Origin: Onchocerca lupi
Lineage: Eukaryota > Nematoda > Chromadorea > Rhabditida > Onchocercidae
Length of the DNA: 64,000 bases
Assembly: GCA_028564675.1 (NCBI GenBank)
Contig: JAOVVO010000361.1
Span: 1-64,000 of the forward strand
Direction of reading: 5' to 3'
Made by a program: the position numbers and the translations under genes. Of the stretch, positions 50,601-60,360 are shown piece after piece. Within the stretch, counting starts at the first letter, position 1, and each line of letters begins with the position of its first letter. The notes under the pieces were generated by a model. That model saw only the letters and a list, made by a program, of their open reading frames with translations, made no database searches and was not told where the DNA came from.

Positions 50601-53600
50601 ATAAACTAAACAAAAAATACTCTGAAAGGCATTGTATTTTCATGTGAGTGCTGCTTGTAAAGTAGCACTTAACTATAGTTCCATTTCTAAATAACTACGA
50701 TTGATGATTGTTTAAAGTTTAATTAAATTTCAAATCAGCCATGACAAATAATACATGTAAGCTTTGATTGTACTGTAGGAAGTAAAAATGAATATTTAAT
50801 GGTCTCAAAATATTTTTTAATAACTTCCCTTTGATATTTTCGTGACGGATTGCAACGAAACAGATGAGAGTTGGAAGAATGAATTAATGATTTTGCTTTT
50901 TTCTCAAGATCAAAATTGAATGATGCTGAAAATTCGGAATTTCTAAAATTTCAGAAGTTAATACTCGCGACGACTTCAAATTTGAATTACATAAAATAAA
51001 GGAAATTTGCAGAAAAGGAATATAAGGGCAAATGCCTCTGAGAATAAAAAAAATCAAAAATTTCAAATAATTCGTCGAAATTAAATTTATTCTTAAAAAT
51101 TGAATGCTGCATTGGGATTTCTTAATAATTTAAAGTGAAAACTAAATCATATTGAGAGTAATGATCTCAGCAGAAATGATAGGAATAAAAGAGATCTAAT
51201 AAATTACAAGTAATCATAAATTCCAAATTAACCAATATAATCTATTTTAATCTAAAATAATCTATGAATAGAATTCAAATAAGAAAAGTATTTTTTTACG
51301 TTGTCAACAAGTGCTTCTATTCGGACTTGAAAAATTTCTAGGAAAATTAAAATAGATGAATTTGATTATCGAAATTGCTTTTTTTTCAACAAATGAAGCA
51401 AGCAAAATTATTTAGTGCTAAAGATAAAAACAAGTAAACTATCCTGATTCTCTCATTTTTTGTTCTTTTAATCAACTTTTGCAATCATCCGTATTTCCTT
51501 CCTCTCTCGTTTTCGTTCTTTTGAAAGCAAAATTTATCTTTCATCATAAATTTAAAGGAAAACGGATTGGTTAAACATATTTCTAATTCCTAACAGATTA
51601 CTTGAATATATTTTCAATTTTTAATAGCATTCTAGTGCTGTCATTGATGGCAATCAGTGATAGACATATATATATATATATATATAAATGAAATATATTT
51701 CCCTGTTAAATGAAAAAACTAACAAATGCGGTGAAAGATGATGAAGTTATTTTGAGGAGGTCAAAGCAAGCACAAATCCTTTCATGTCCTTTTTTTTATT
51801 TTTTTCTCTCAAAATTGACCTCTATTATTCACTTTTTTTCTTTTTTTGAATACGACGAATCAGCGCATAATATTACTTTCACAGACCTTCCGCTTCTTCT
51901 ATATTTCAAAAAAAAAGCTAATAAAGATTAGAGATAAAAAAAGCAAACTGCAACTTAAATAAAACAAAGGATTACAGGTTTTGGTTGAGGAAAGACACAT
52001 GTGCTATTCCATTGCATCAGAAAATGACAAGCAGTTTGTTAGTTTTGAATTTTATTCTCAAACATCCATGTATGTATCAGTAGAAAAAAGATTAGAAGCG
52101 ATTGAAATGAAGAAGTTATTGTGAAATATTGTTCATATTCAGAGGTATCTTATATTGTTCATATTCAGAGGTGAAATGAAATATTGTTCATATTCAGAGG
52201 TATCTTTCTTTTGGTCTTTTAATTTCCTAGATTTTTTCTTTTACATGGCAAACTTTACAAAAAATCAAATATATTTTCAAATATTCATCTGAAAAAGCAA
52301 TAAAAAAAAAAAAAACAATGAATGGCCAGAAAAGAATAGCAGAGTGGTAGATTGATCGCAAATTCTGAAAATCAAAAAAAGGAATAAAAAATTAATAAAA
52401 AATTCAATTTACAAATGATGTATTTTTTCAAAATTGCACGCTACATTCTGCTATGTTGAAATGGCTTCTTGAATATGTTTCGCATGGTAGATAAATTAAA
52501 ATGAGTAAAATTCTGTCAATAAAATTTTTATATTTTAAACTATTATATATGTTATTTCATCATTCTACATACCATGCTTGCATTACTTCATATTTTATAC
52601 GCTATATTCGGGTTTGTATTTTATCTTGTTCAAATTTTGCCAAAATATGATTTGAAATAAGTGCTTGAAGTTGAGAGATGAAATCAATAATTATTGTTAG
52701 CAATGTCGCAAATTCTTTACTGAGATTTAATAAGCAATAATGTTATTTATGATAGCAAAAAGCAAGTAATTTTGATTTTCTAAGAACTTGAAATCTTTGC
52801 AATGAAATTAAATTGAATAAAGTAATATCATAAGTTTGATAATTAATTGATATAAATAATTGATTTAGACATGATAACTGAATAATATGCATATGGTTTA
52901 ATTTAATTGAATGCATGATTTAAATTGATGGAATTTTGCAAAATTCATTTGGGGAAATTGAAAAGAAAAAGGAAAAAGCTGATTGAAGTGCAACATATTT
53001 TTTCTTCAGTTCAAAAAAAGGATAAAATTATTCAATCAGAAGTGTTAATGTTAGCGCACTTTAAATCATCACTACAATGGTGACAGTGAATGACATTGTT
53101 AGGAAAATGAGTTCAAGGCAAGAGAGGAATGTTCCATGCTCCAGCCTTCTTCGTCTTCTACATTTCCGTCGGTAAACTTTCGGAAAGTATTGAAGGATGT
53201 CAAAAAAAGAGTTTTTTTTCTACACCAGAAAAAAATTTTTCGATTTAGTTCATAACGGCTTAATTGCTGAAATGAAGTAATAAAATTCAAAATCAATGTC
53301 TTGGATCAAATTTTTAAATTTCTTTGGAAACTAAATTTAGGACGATTTGATTTCCACCATAACTATTAATGATTTAACTCGAGCCATTAAGTATAAATTT
53401 CCACTTCAATATAAGAAAATTAAATTTTGAAAATTGAAGTTCTAAAAACAATCTTATTTGGAAATTCAGTTTTTTAAGCAAAACTATTAGCCATATCATT
53501 GTCTTTATTAAGGCTTTTTAGGAATGTATTCAATTCGTTAGATTCATGTCACAGGTATAACAGTTTTCACTATTAATTAGTACATATCCGAGTCTAAGTA

Positions 53601-56600
53601 TTGTATTAAATGATATTAAGTATAATATTACATTAAAGTAAAAAACGACTAATGATAAGTTAGTAGTTAATAAAAGCAGCAAACTTATGATAAATCTATA
53701 TTTCAAATAATCATGTCAGTGATTATTAATGAAAGTAATAATGATAATATCCATTTTTATCGCAACTATAATACTTATTTGTATCAATTTAAATTCACCA
53801 CGATAATATTACAAAGATAATTTAATTTGACGAACAAATATTTTATATTGGTTCTATCCATTTTGTTCATCTTTCTTAAGCCCTAATTACATTGAATTTA
53901 ATAATAATAACAATAATATAATAATAATGAGCTGTACAATATAGTTAATGCACATATGAAAGTGACAGCATTCATTATAAATTATTGAAAAATTGAGAAA
54001 TTTCAGGTTTTGACAATTTTTGCCAAGGGCTAGATTTCCAACAAAGCTTGAAAAATAAATTGTACAGTAATTAGTGATTGTTATATATGGAAGTTCATTT
54101 TGCAATATATTTGTACATATAGATGGACAATTGTTTATTTCTGTGTAAATATTTCAATTATGAATATGTGAATGTATTTGAATAGGCGTGAATGTAATAA
54201 ATAATAGAAATTTGTTCCTGAAAAGCATTTCTTCCGATTAGTTCCTCCTGAGTACATACTTGTTCCTTCGTCGTTTGACCTTCAAAACTTCGGTCAGACG
54301 AGGTCACAGCATTCCATTTATTCATTGTATTGCGATTTCGCTCGAAAAATTGGAAGAAGTTTTACAAGGATTGATGAATCTTTCCCTAACATGTCTTAAA
54401 CTTTGTACCCCCTTTTTTCTCATCCTTTCCTTTCTTCCTCTCCAATTCATCTCCTCAATTTTTGTTTTCTTTACTCAAATAAAGTTAATGCAAAAAAATT
54501 ACAACCATTGGCGCAAAGGATTGTCACATTATATTCTTTATCTTCTTCATCGATAATTTAAATGGGAACATTAGATATCAAATTATTAACAGTTGTATAT
54601 TCTATTAATGAATCTATAATTAGTTACATCAAAGGTTTTCAGTTTTGGGTCATTCTGAAATTGAAATTGTAATCTTATTGCAGTCAGTTTCTTCCTCGTG
54701 TCAATCAAAGAATCCAAATTTTTTTATGCACTTTCAAATCGATAATTTGGAAAACGGCACGAATCTATTAAAGAAACTCGAAGATATTACTATTATGATG
54801 ATAATTTATATGATTAGTACTGCTATCAAGGAAAATCAAGCATACTGAATGTAAGATGAATTTATCATTTTTCAGTATAGCAATAATAATAATAATAGTG
54901 GTAATAATAATAATATTAATTAAATATTAATGTCAACAATAATAATAGCAACAGTTTAATTCTTTAATATCATCGGTACTTCGTTTCGATTACTTAATCA
55001 GATGATATTGATAATGATGGTACGATTTTCTCCCCTAATCCTTATGCCAATAATAAATAATTATCCATCTAAGTGGGTAAATAAGAGTAAATTTAAATGT
55101 AAAATGGAATTGAAATTATACTTCCCATTTTCTTTGGTCCATGAATGAATGGAAGACGTTTAAAAACAGTCATGGTGGAAGGCTGAATTGAAATGGCAAC
55201 GCATCCATCATTCATCAACCTTTTCTCTTTTCCAGCATCTTATCTACTAACTCTTGTAGGATTTCATTCATGGATTGATGATGGTGGTCATCCTTCTTGT
55301 CCGGTTACTTGTCAAGGACACGATTTTGATGCTCATTATTAACTTGTCCTTGTCCTTACAACAAATGTGTCATTTCTAATGCAGAAATGCATCATTTTTC
55401 ATTACAATGATAATAGTGATAATAATAAAGTTTTTTTTTAATTGCCTCAAAAATTATTCTCATTTCTCTAGCAAATGAAGAGAAACTGATGAAAAAAGGC
55501 AAAAATGTATTTTTTAAATTTGCATACGGATTGAATTTACAGTCTCCTAGCAATCTAGACGTTACCATGTTCTGTTGCTGATAATGATTGAAATGATGAT
55601 TCGTATCGTTATTATTTATCATTCCTTTTTATCTTATATTCAATTGCGTTCCCAAATCCGACTCATCTTAACATAACATTTCTACTTATTATTACGAACA
55701 AAATTTTTATATTGGACATGCATAAATATTGGAAAAAAGTCGGAATTTAAAATATATATAATATAAAATTTATTGTTGACCATTTATTCAGGCCAACAGA
55801 ATTTGAAGATTTTGTTATCCTTTTGTAATATATGTAAATATATAAGCCTTCATTTGTAAATATATAAGCCTTCATCTAAGAAAAGAGAAAAAAGAGTGAA
55901 TTTTTAGATTTGGAGTTAATTATTAAAAATTATATCCCTCAGTTTGGTCCATTATCTGACAATTTGATGGTTTAATGAAACTAATATTCAGTTTCAACAC
56001 TCATTTCTTTGTTTGCTACTTTTCGATTAATTAAATTACAGTTTTTTTAAGAAAAAAAAATGATGAATTTAAATGTCAGCAGAGCAATTTTTTCTTGAAT
56101 TTATTTTTTAGATTGATTAAACTTCAATTCATATCCAAAATATAAATAAAAAGACGAATTATGCAAAATAAAGAATGTATGATTGTCAGCAGATGGCAAA
56201 TACTCATTACAACACAAGAAATCTCGAACATCAGCAACATTCGCCAGGTTTATAAGGAAATATTTCTTTTGTTAAGAAACTTGTAAGATGTTCCCTCGAA
56301 ATAATTGCCGAAAATGATTAATTAATTTTGTCAAACATCAAATTGTTCTTTCCGGATGAGTTTTTATAGATTACTGATTTATAACACTTCGAATTGTTTG
56401 ACTTTAATTTAATTCAATGTATGATAACTTTTGCTCGGATTTATTATTAAAATCTTTCAATACAGAATATTTTAATTGTGGGATAGATGTATAGGAAGAG
56501 TAAGTGAAATTTCACGAAGAAATTAAATATTTCTTACTATATAATGACGAACTTAAGAATTTACAATATGTATCTAAAACATATTTAAGCCATAACTGCC

Positions 56601-59600
56601 TCATTTCATTCTGCTTTTTTGCAAAGAAAGGAGACAAAAATGAAATAATTCAATCAATTTTTGTATTCATATTTAATTATTAGTTTTAATGTATATATTT
56701 AATTACATAAAATATATCAAATTCTTATTTTTTGTTTGATTATTACAATAGAGAGAGAAAGAAAGAAAAAAGAGAGCAATAATTTCGAAACGATTGCTGG
56801 AGTGATAACAAAAGGAAAAGGATTGCTATCATTTTGATATTAGGTCAGCAAAAAATGAATCTTTTTTATTAAATTTCAAAATAAAAGTCACATTGCAAAA
56901 TTCCACGAATCAGTTTTCACAGACTTCCTATTTATCTGGCTCGAAAAAAAAATATGAAACCCTTTCATTATCCTCGAAAATTGCTTAAAATGACATGATG
57001 AATGAAATTTTTTTCCTAACCATCTGTGATAAAATGGTGAAGGAGAAAGAGATAAAGAAGATAATAAAAAAAGGGAAAAACGGTAAAAAGAATGATTTTA
57101 AAAATTCTAACGATAATTAATAATATCTGCAAATGAAAAATTTATAGGACAAAAAACTATTAGATCGAATTAATAAAGTCAAAAAGTTGATTAGATAGGT
57201 GGAAGGACTTATACTTGCATACCATTATTGAATGATAAATCTGTCGTAAATATGATTAGCCAGAAAAGTTATACCTATATCATAAAATTATTTTCAGGAG
57301 AATAATTAAAGTTCGAAAAAAAAAAGCTAATTGATTTGCATAAATTTTTGCACTTTATTAATGAAATAGTACGGAATGAAAGTTCAAAAGTTTTATCGTT
57401 TAAATTGATAAAATATGTGAAATTTTCAGTTTCGTGTGTATTTGTTGCTTCTGATTAGCACATAAATTGAAATAATAGTTTCATTTTCAAAGTACTTCCA
57501 TTAACATTATCAATTAGGATCATCGAAACAATTCTACACGTATTTCTGTTGCGCTATCAATTAAAGTATAACCAATAGCAATGAAATTATATTATTATGA
57601 CAATATATCGAAATCTAATAATTTTATACCTGATTTCATAATTTTTTTAGGCAATCTTGCTATTGGTATTTTATTAAAATGATTAAATCATTTGCTATAA
57701 AAAAATTCTCAAATTAAACAAGTAACAAGAAATAAATTCGAAGTGATTTGAAAAAATCGTTGAAATATGTGCGTATATTTATTTTGCATCTATTATTCAT
57801 CCATTTATTTATTTATTTGTGGATTATAAATAAAATTCAAGGTAACAACATTTCAATAAACATATCAGAAATATTGTAAAATGCAGATCGATGCTATTAC
57901 AGTTATAGCAAAAGATGCTCTTGGAATTCGCAAAAATTTATAAAATGATGAAAATGACAAATAAACCTGCGAATATCGTAAAGATCCTACCCATCTAAAC
58001 AGTTTTTGAAAAACAGTATTACCTGTGTCATATTTGAAACTTTTATATCTGAAATTCCGAATTCTTAAAGCAACTTTTCAATTCAAAGTTTCAAATTCTT
58101 ATTTTCACCTTTATCTTTTTGTTAAGTAAAATTCATTTAAGTGAAATTTCTCTATATACACATATATTTTTTTCCTAAATTTGAAGTGATATATATCTAA
58201 GATTGACAAAGGTAATAATAGATTAGCAATCTTAACTGTGTGTTTTTTTTTTGTTGAAAAAAAAATCACAGATATACCTTTTTGGTCTTGAATATATCCA
58301 CAATTGGAAATTTTCAATTGTTTTCAATTCTTACCAACTAAAAAATGTCCACATGTTCTTGGTAAAGCAAAAAAGAAGTAAGAAAAGTTGAAAACTAATC
58401 AAAAAGGTAAAAAAGATGAATTCAGGTTTAAACAAATCCCAATTTTACTTGCTAATCCCACTTATCATAAATAAAAAAAAGATTCTCAAATAAAACTTAA
58501 ATGTTTTTGTTTCTCGCGAAAATAGAATAAAGAAAGCATGTTTCAAAATGAGAAAAATATTAGTTTTTTGAAAATATTAGTTGGTGAGATGAATGAAGTC
58601 TTGTAAAAGCAAAATTTAGAATTCGTTATGCATTTCGATGGTTAAATTTTCTCGAAAACTGCATTTTATTTTTATTTCTTAAAAAAATCAATTTTGATAT
58701 TTCATAATTTTTATCGACTGTCATAATCTAATGATAAAATAACTTCCTTTGCATGCAAAATGAGCTTTTCATTAGTATTAAGAGATGAAATTTGAAAATG
58801 GTAGCAAAAATGGATAAATTTCGTTCAGTAATTAGATTAATTATTACTGATAGACGATTGATCATTGTTTTTAATGCAATGACTGCTATGAAAAGAAATG
58901 AAATAACAGCAGTAGTGATTAGATTAAATGATAGGAAAAAGAGAAATTCAAATGAAAGGAATGGTAATTAAATTTCTTGATGAAACAATTGTAAAAGAAA
59001 GTCCTCTTATAGTGATCCATTTGTCTATAAGATTGCAAATATGCAAGATCCGATGGGAAATGGAACAATACTTGATTTTGTTTTATAAATTTTAATTAAT
59101 GACTCATCCATTTGAAGATTTGGGAATGCATTTAAGAACTGTTGAATTTAAAAATTCAGAAAGTCGTTTTGCATTTAAGTTTCGAATTTATCGCAATTTG
59201 TGCAAATGTTAATTAGAGTAAACTTGACATGAGAGGAATCAGTTTTTGAAAATGCACTGCACTTTGCTTGACTTTAAAACTTAGAAATAAATATATCTTT
59301 ATCAATACTAGTTTTGAAATTCAAACATTATAAATTCAATTTTTAGCATCACTAATCGCCCGTCATATAATTCAAAAACTTAAATTCAGTCAATTTGATT
59401 TCTTTTTTGCTTAAGAAACTATAATCTTTAGAACTGCATATGCTTCATAAATTTTTATGGATAAAATTTTAGAAGAAAAAAGAATTCATCATGAAAAAGA
59501 GAAAATCGTAAATACCTTCATCGGAACCATCAATGCAATCCACAGTACCATCCTGCACTTTGAGCAGCGGAATACATTTGTTATCAATTGAGCATTTAAA

Positions 59601-59735
59601 TTCATTTCTTGAGCAATTATGAATTATTATTCTTTCTACCATTACAGATCCATTATTATTTGAGGCAGTAATAGCAATATTAGCTAAGTCTAAAACTAAG
59701 CCAACCAGGCCTATTAATCGGATGTATAGGCCCAT
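17225..59735 (-). CDS. mua-3: MUA-3-like transmembrane cell-adhesion receptor (hemidesmosome to cuticle), 56 exons
   Basis: Exons 1-56: 59516-59735, 48770-48874, 48472-48573, 47977-48078, 46747-47003, 46205-46448, 45813-45902, 45510-45659, 44510-44662, 43475-43624, 43046-43195, 38735-38887, 36355-36504, 35875-36013, 35425-35576, 34857-35068, 34528-34700, 34236-34376, 33763-34016, 33146-33292, 32735-32884, 32195-32433, 31691-31869, 31164-31563, 30863-31061, 30591-30736, 30152-30344, 29550-29823, 29200-29372, 28861-29016, 28598-28756, 28337-28489, 28032-28181, 27557-27930, 27046-27274, 26404-26581, 26162-26287, 25797-25936, 25424-25572, 24843-24996, 24582-24719, 24210-24380, 23676-23989, 23207-23498, 22103-22393, 21452-21845, 20978-21215, 20514-20768, 20189-20407, 19842-20030, 19348-19630, 18743-19019, 18467-18651, 17890-18221, 17574-17708, 17225-17398. 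Sum 11,052 nt (3,683 aa). C. elegans MUA-3 is recalled as 3,767 aa with 5 LDLa, 52 EGF, 1 vWA and 2 SEA modules, against 5, about 53, 1 and 2 here. MUP-4 is much shorter. MUA-3 ties epidermal intermediate filaments to cuticle under mechanical load. Confidence 0.95.
18224..18250 (-). repeat. T27 tract (minus strand) at the exon 54 acceptor
   Basis: An uninterrupted run of about 27 A on the plus strand, that is T on the coding strand. It lies directly before the AG that starts exon 54 and acts as its polypyrimidine tract. It is likely to vary in length between individuals. Confidence 0.85.
18743..19019 (-). other. mua-3: mua-3 exon 52: last EGF modules and transmembrane helix
   Basis: The exon completes one Ca-binding-type EGF module, adds a final compact one (LCDLCNSHGDC, then CVCSDGWSGEFC), and then enters the membrane helix (SMILLVILAILFLLLTL, residues about 3392-3414). 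The phase-2 intron after it (18652-18742) splits a Cys codon inside the helix, so exon 53 supplies the helix end. Confidence 0.9.
19348..20030 (-). other. mua-3: mua-3 exons 50-51: membrane-proximal EGF modules
   Basis: Exons 19842-20030 and 19348-19630 carry three EGF-like modules and the start of a fourth, between SEA2 and the membrane. Cysteine spacing follows CxxxGxC, CxC and PGRRC. One module has a long insertion before its last Cys (DIRKSEKRTQLFDQDTLC), which departs from the SPxxxxPGRxC pattern seen elsewhere. Confidence 0.88.
20189..20768 (-). other. mua-3: mua-3 exons 48-49: second SEA domain
   Basis: Exons 20514-20768 and 20189-20407. After the end of an EGF-like module (CIAGSLCGCTHGEKR) the SEA fold starts near AWNIVLWVMRKDEEKLAY. 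It then runs through VRRFESGIGQCYP, SSFVTTEVNEIMDP and ATWNRGILFNSTVYF. It aligns well with SEA1 around (S/T)xxVTT(E/D)VN. The G-S-[V/I/L] autocleavage motif of mucin-type SEA domains is missing. Confidence 0.85.
20978..21845 (-). other. mua-3: mua-3 exons 46-47: EGF plus first SEA domain
   Basis: Exons 21452-21845 and 20978-21215. One EGF-like module (LCGRNNYCAIKRNEVC, CMCRPGE) comes first. The SEA domain follows: VPFLLRVLNKDAKMLAYSSE, ITHLFEKDIGRAM, RYVTTDVNYITHPKTI, then WPDGLLFNFSVALLP. The exon then begins the next EGF-like module (NPCRPKSPRGEAC). An intron interrupts the SEA domain near its C-terminal strand. No G-S cleavage site is visible. Confidence 0.87.
22103..29823 (-). other. mua-3: mua-3 exons 28-45: large central EGF array
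   Basis: Eighteen exons encode about 24 EGF-like modules, most of Ca-binding type. A module typically starts (I/V)(N/D)EC and contains CIDTxDSYTCRC, which fits the Asp/Asn-hydroxylation consensus Cx(D/N)xxxx(F/Y)xCxC. It ends DxSPNxxxxPGRxC. Most exons hold one module and have phase 1 at both ends. Exons 28, 34, 43, 44 and 45 hold two or more. Exons 37 and 38 use phase-2 junctions inside modules. One Pro-rich linker (PVPTPPPPS) lies at the end of exon 42 and another (RPTPPPAEC) lies in exon 34. Confidence 0.9.
25331..25374. repeat. Perfect 44-bp palindrome in a mua-3 intron
   Basis: AATCAATTTATTAAA at one end and its exact reverse complement at the other, with alternating AT in the centre. 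All 22 pairs match. It lies in the intron between exons 39 and 40 and is followed by more AT dinucleotide runs up to about 25402. Confidence 0.95.
30152..31061 (-). other. mua-3: mua-3 exons 25-27: atypical EGF modules after the vWA domain
   Basis: Exons 30863-31061, 30591-30736 and 30152-30344. The four modules here and at the end of exon 24 lack the NEC/DEC start. Instead they show CNPDLPTSCPDPEIC, CHNGGIQCSVNEEC or CDPTSPNPCDIRKREKC spacing with a longer first loop. This is a second EGF subtype, flanking the adhesion domain. Confidence 0.85.
31164..32433 (-). other. mua-3: mua-3 exons 22-24: von Willebrand factor A domain
   Basis: Exons 32195-32433, 31691-31869 and 31164-31563 give an EGF module, then the vWA domain at residues about 1189-1372. 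The full MIDAS set is visible: DGSGS after TDLMFLI, a Thr in LTGLTRTGAAIQ, and Asp in IVITDGRSQD. The fold continues with MFSVGVTDHVLGSELEAIAG and ends near LRSLIQKAAC. A Pro-rich linker (PSPEPKPRPPGG) follows. An intact MIDAS suggests metal-dependent ligand binding, probably to a cuticle or matrix partner. The partner itself cannot be read from the sequence. Confidence 0.92.
37801..37832. repeat. (TTTC)n microsatellite
   Basis: About eight TTTC units inside mua-3 intron 12. Confidence 0.9.
37961..37990. repeat. (TCA)10 microsatellite
   Basis: Ten TCA units inside mua-3 intron 12, immediately followed by interrupted copies. Confidence 0.9.
38020..38454 (+). other. Open frame of 144 codons antisense to mua-3, doubtful gene
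   Basis: It starts with ATG at 38020 and lies wholly within intron 12. It would encode an Ile/Leu/Phe-rich protein with at least one hydrophobic segment (PIFISLFIILVLLILMLLIT). I do not recognise it. The bias fits AT-rich non-coding DNA as well as a small membrane protein, and no promoter or acceptor stands out. Confidence 0.12.
42010..42041. repeat. (TA)n microsatellite
   Basis: About 16 TA units in intron 11, at the edge of the C-rich island. Confidence 0.9.
42060..42780 (-). promoter_or_regulatory. C-rich island in intron 11, possible internal promoter
   Basis: Base composition and complexity differ sharply from the surrounding intron. It has pyrimidine-rich stretches on the plus strand and a 13-bp direct repeat AATATCGTCCGGT at 42183-42195 and 42201-42213. 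Similar composition appears only around 60.0-60.36 kb, upstream of exon 1. Function is inferred from composition alone. Confidence 0.25.
45813..47003 (-). other. mua-3: mua-3 exons 5-7: fifth LDLa module and first EGF-like modules
   Basis: Exons 46747-47003, 46205-46448 and 45813-45902. Exon 5 has a canonical LDLa module (FECSCGKIRC then DGKRDCEDGSDE). The first atypical EGF spans the exon 5/6 join at phase 0 (CNDELGEIC, then CVCKKG). Exon 6 then encodes about 50 residues with few cysteines (LEPLLQQYLNNIIGNCTEI, then KDLIEVYGEKVSF) that match no module I know. It is probably a spacer. Confidence 0.85.
47581..47630. repeat. (GA)n-rich microsatellite
   Basis: About 50 bp of GA repeats with a few extra A, in the intron between mua-3 exons 4 and 5. 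Confidence 0.9.
47977..48874 (-). other. mua-3: mua-3 exons 2-4: LDLa modules 2-4
   Basis: Three phase 1-1 exons (48770-48874, 48472-48573, 47977-48078; 105, 102 and 102 nt), each one LDL-receptor class A module. Module 4 is canonical (DFLCNDHSKC, DGIADCKDGSDE). Module 2 ends DGAIDCISGFDE and module 3 ends DGIPHCKDKSDE, so each has lost an expected Ca-cage or DC residue. Confidence 0.88.
49505..49708 (-). other. Unrecognised open segment in mua-3 intron 1
   Basis: About 66 codons follow an acceptor-like CATCTTCAG and end at TAA. Codon choice is closer to the real exons nearby than to intron DNA. It has four cysteines in its middle part (CCIKELLDAL, ILCPSRCTAD). No ATG of its own and no homology that I recognise. 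It could be a relic exon, a small nested gene or chance. Confidence 0.15.
52126..52205. repeat. Three copies of a 21-bp repeat
   Basis: ATATTGTTCATATTCAGAGG (plus T) starts at 52126, 52152 and 52181, in mua-3 intron 1. The first and third copies also share a preceding GTGAAAT and a following ATCT. Confidence 0.9.
55833..55876. repeat. Two 22-bp tandem copies
   Basis: TGTAAATATATAAGCCTTCA plus two bases, at 55833-55854 and 55855-55876, in mua-3 intron 1. Confidence 0.9.
59516..59735 (-). other. mua-3: mua-3 exon 1: signal peptide and first LDLa module
   Basis: ATG at 59735-59733, chosen because a TGA lies in frame just upstream (within 59736-59798). The start MGLYIRLIGLVGLVLDLANI reads as a signal peptide, followed by an N-glycosylation-type stretch (NNNGS) and LDLa module 1 (NCSRNEFKCSIDNKC, DGTVDCIDGSDE). 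It ends at a phase-1 GT donor that joins exon 2 across a 10.6-kb intron. The signal peptide is less certain than the LDLa module. Confidence 0.8.
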
Positions 59736-59798
59736 TTGGTGCGCAATCACCGATCAGATTGGCCAAATACCACAAAAGAAAGAAGGCAATAATAGCAG

Positions 59799-59801
59799 CT
59801 G
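59799..59801 (-). promoter_or_regulatory. 3' splice site before mua-3 exon 1
   Basis: TTGTTGCAG on the minus strand ends here, 63 nt upstream of the ATG. It could receive a spliced leader or a 5' UTR exon from the island at about 60.0-60.5 kb. Neither can be decided from the sequence. Confidence 0.45.
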
Positions 59802-59989
59802 CAACAATATAATAATAATGATAATATTAGTCGTGAGTTTAGTAGTTGAGAAAGTAGTAGTAACAGTATGAAGAACAATTTGTTACATTATCATTACCAT
59901 TATCACCATCATCATCATTATCATCCACTCTGAGTTTGAATTTCAAAAATGTTAATTTATTGTCAATTAATGGTAGTAGTAGTGAAGGA

Positions 59990-60360
59990 TAGAAAAATAT
60001 ATAGTGGACAGACAACACCGCCTCCTTTTCCTGCTCAATCGTCCTCCGACGAAATGTCTTTTGAATTCGACTTAAACGCAAAGTGAACGAAGTAACAAAC
60101 CAACCAACCAACCAACCAACCAGCCAATGAAGCAATCAACAAACCATCAAATAGACCGATCTCTTACCTCTCCTCCTCCAAGGACGTCTTGAAAAGGACC
60201 GAGGAGGAAGGTGTTCTTGTCTTGTCATCCAGATGACCCGTGCCCATCCATCCCGTCATCCACAACTATCCGGACATTCTCGACAGCCGTTCCTCTTCCT
60301 CAATTCTCATCCCTCTCTCCCACTACAACTGCTACTACTGTATCTTTTGTCATTGAAATG
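59990..60360 (-). promoter_or_regulatory. C-rich island upstream of mua-3, probable promoter or 5' UTR
   Basis: A stretch with much higher C content on the plus strand and mixed complexity, flanked by AT-rich DNA, 250-620 bp upstream of the start codon. It includes an (AACC)n run at about 60096-60122. Position and composition suggest the promoter or an untranslated first exon. I could not pick a TATA box or start site with confidence. Confidence 0.4.

Larger units (their letters stand above)
48875..59515 (-). other. mua-3 intron 1 (10,641 nt)
   Basis: The largest intron, between LDLa modules 1 and 2. It is mostly AT-rich, low-complexity DNA with small tandem repeats. A few short islands have more balanced composition (49505-49708, 53100-53190, 54250-54330, 55180-55360), but none shows homology or paired splice sites that fit mua-3. 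I see no transposon reading frame and no RNA gene. Large first introns often hold enhancers, which cannot be judged here. Confidence 0.7.

Noticed and set aside
53099..53296. 65-codon minus-strand frame in intron 1 with a polar C-terminal part
   Set aside because: The polar part (TDGNVEDEEGWSMEHSS) looks protein-like, but there is no ATG context, no homology I recognise and no splice site that fits mua-3.
55218..55342. Plus-strand exon-like segment after CTTTTCCAG in intron 1
   Set aside because: About 40 open codons with two cysteines follow an acceptor-like site, but no partner exon or domain is visible. It is more likely chance.
17225..59735. Annotation as MUP-4 rather than MUA-3
   Set aside because: MUP-4 also combines EGF, vWA and SEA modules but is much shorter. 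The five N-terminal LDLa modules and about 3,680 aa fit MUA-3.
17225..59735. Two separate genes split at the large introns (38.9-43.0 or 48.9-59.5 kb)
   Set aside because: Exons on both sides join in phase 1 and continue the same module series, and no internal signal peptide or stop appears. The upstream half would lack a membrane anchor. An internal promoter stays possible and is listed as a finding.
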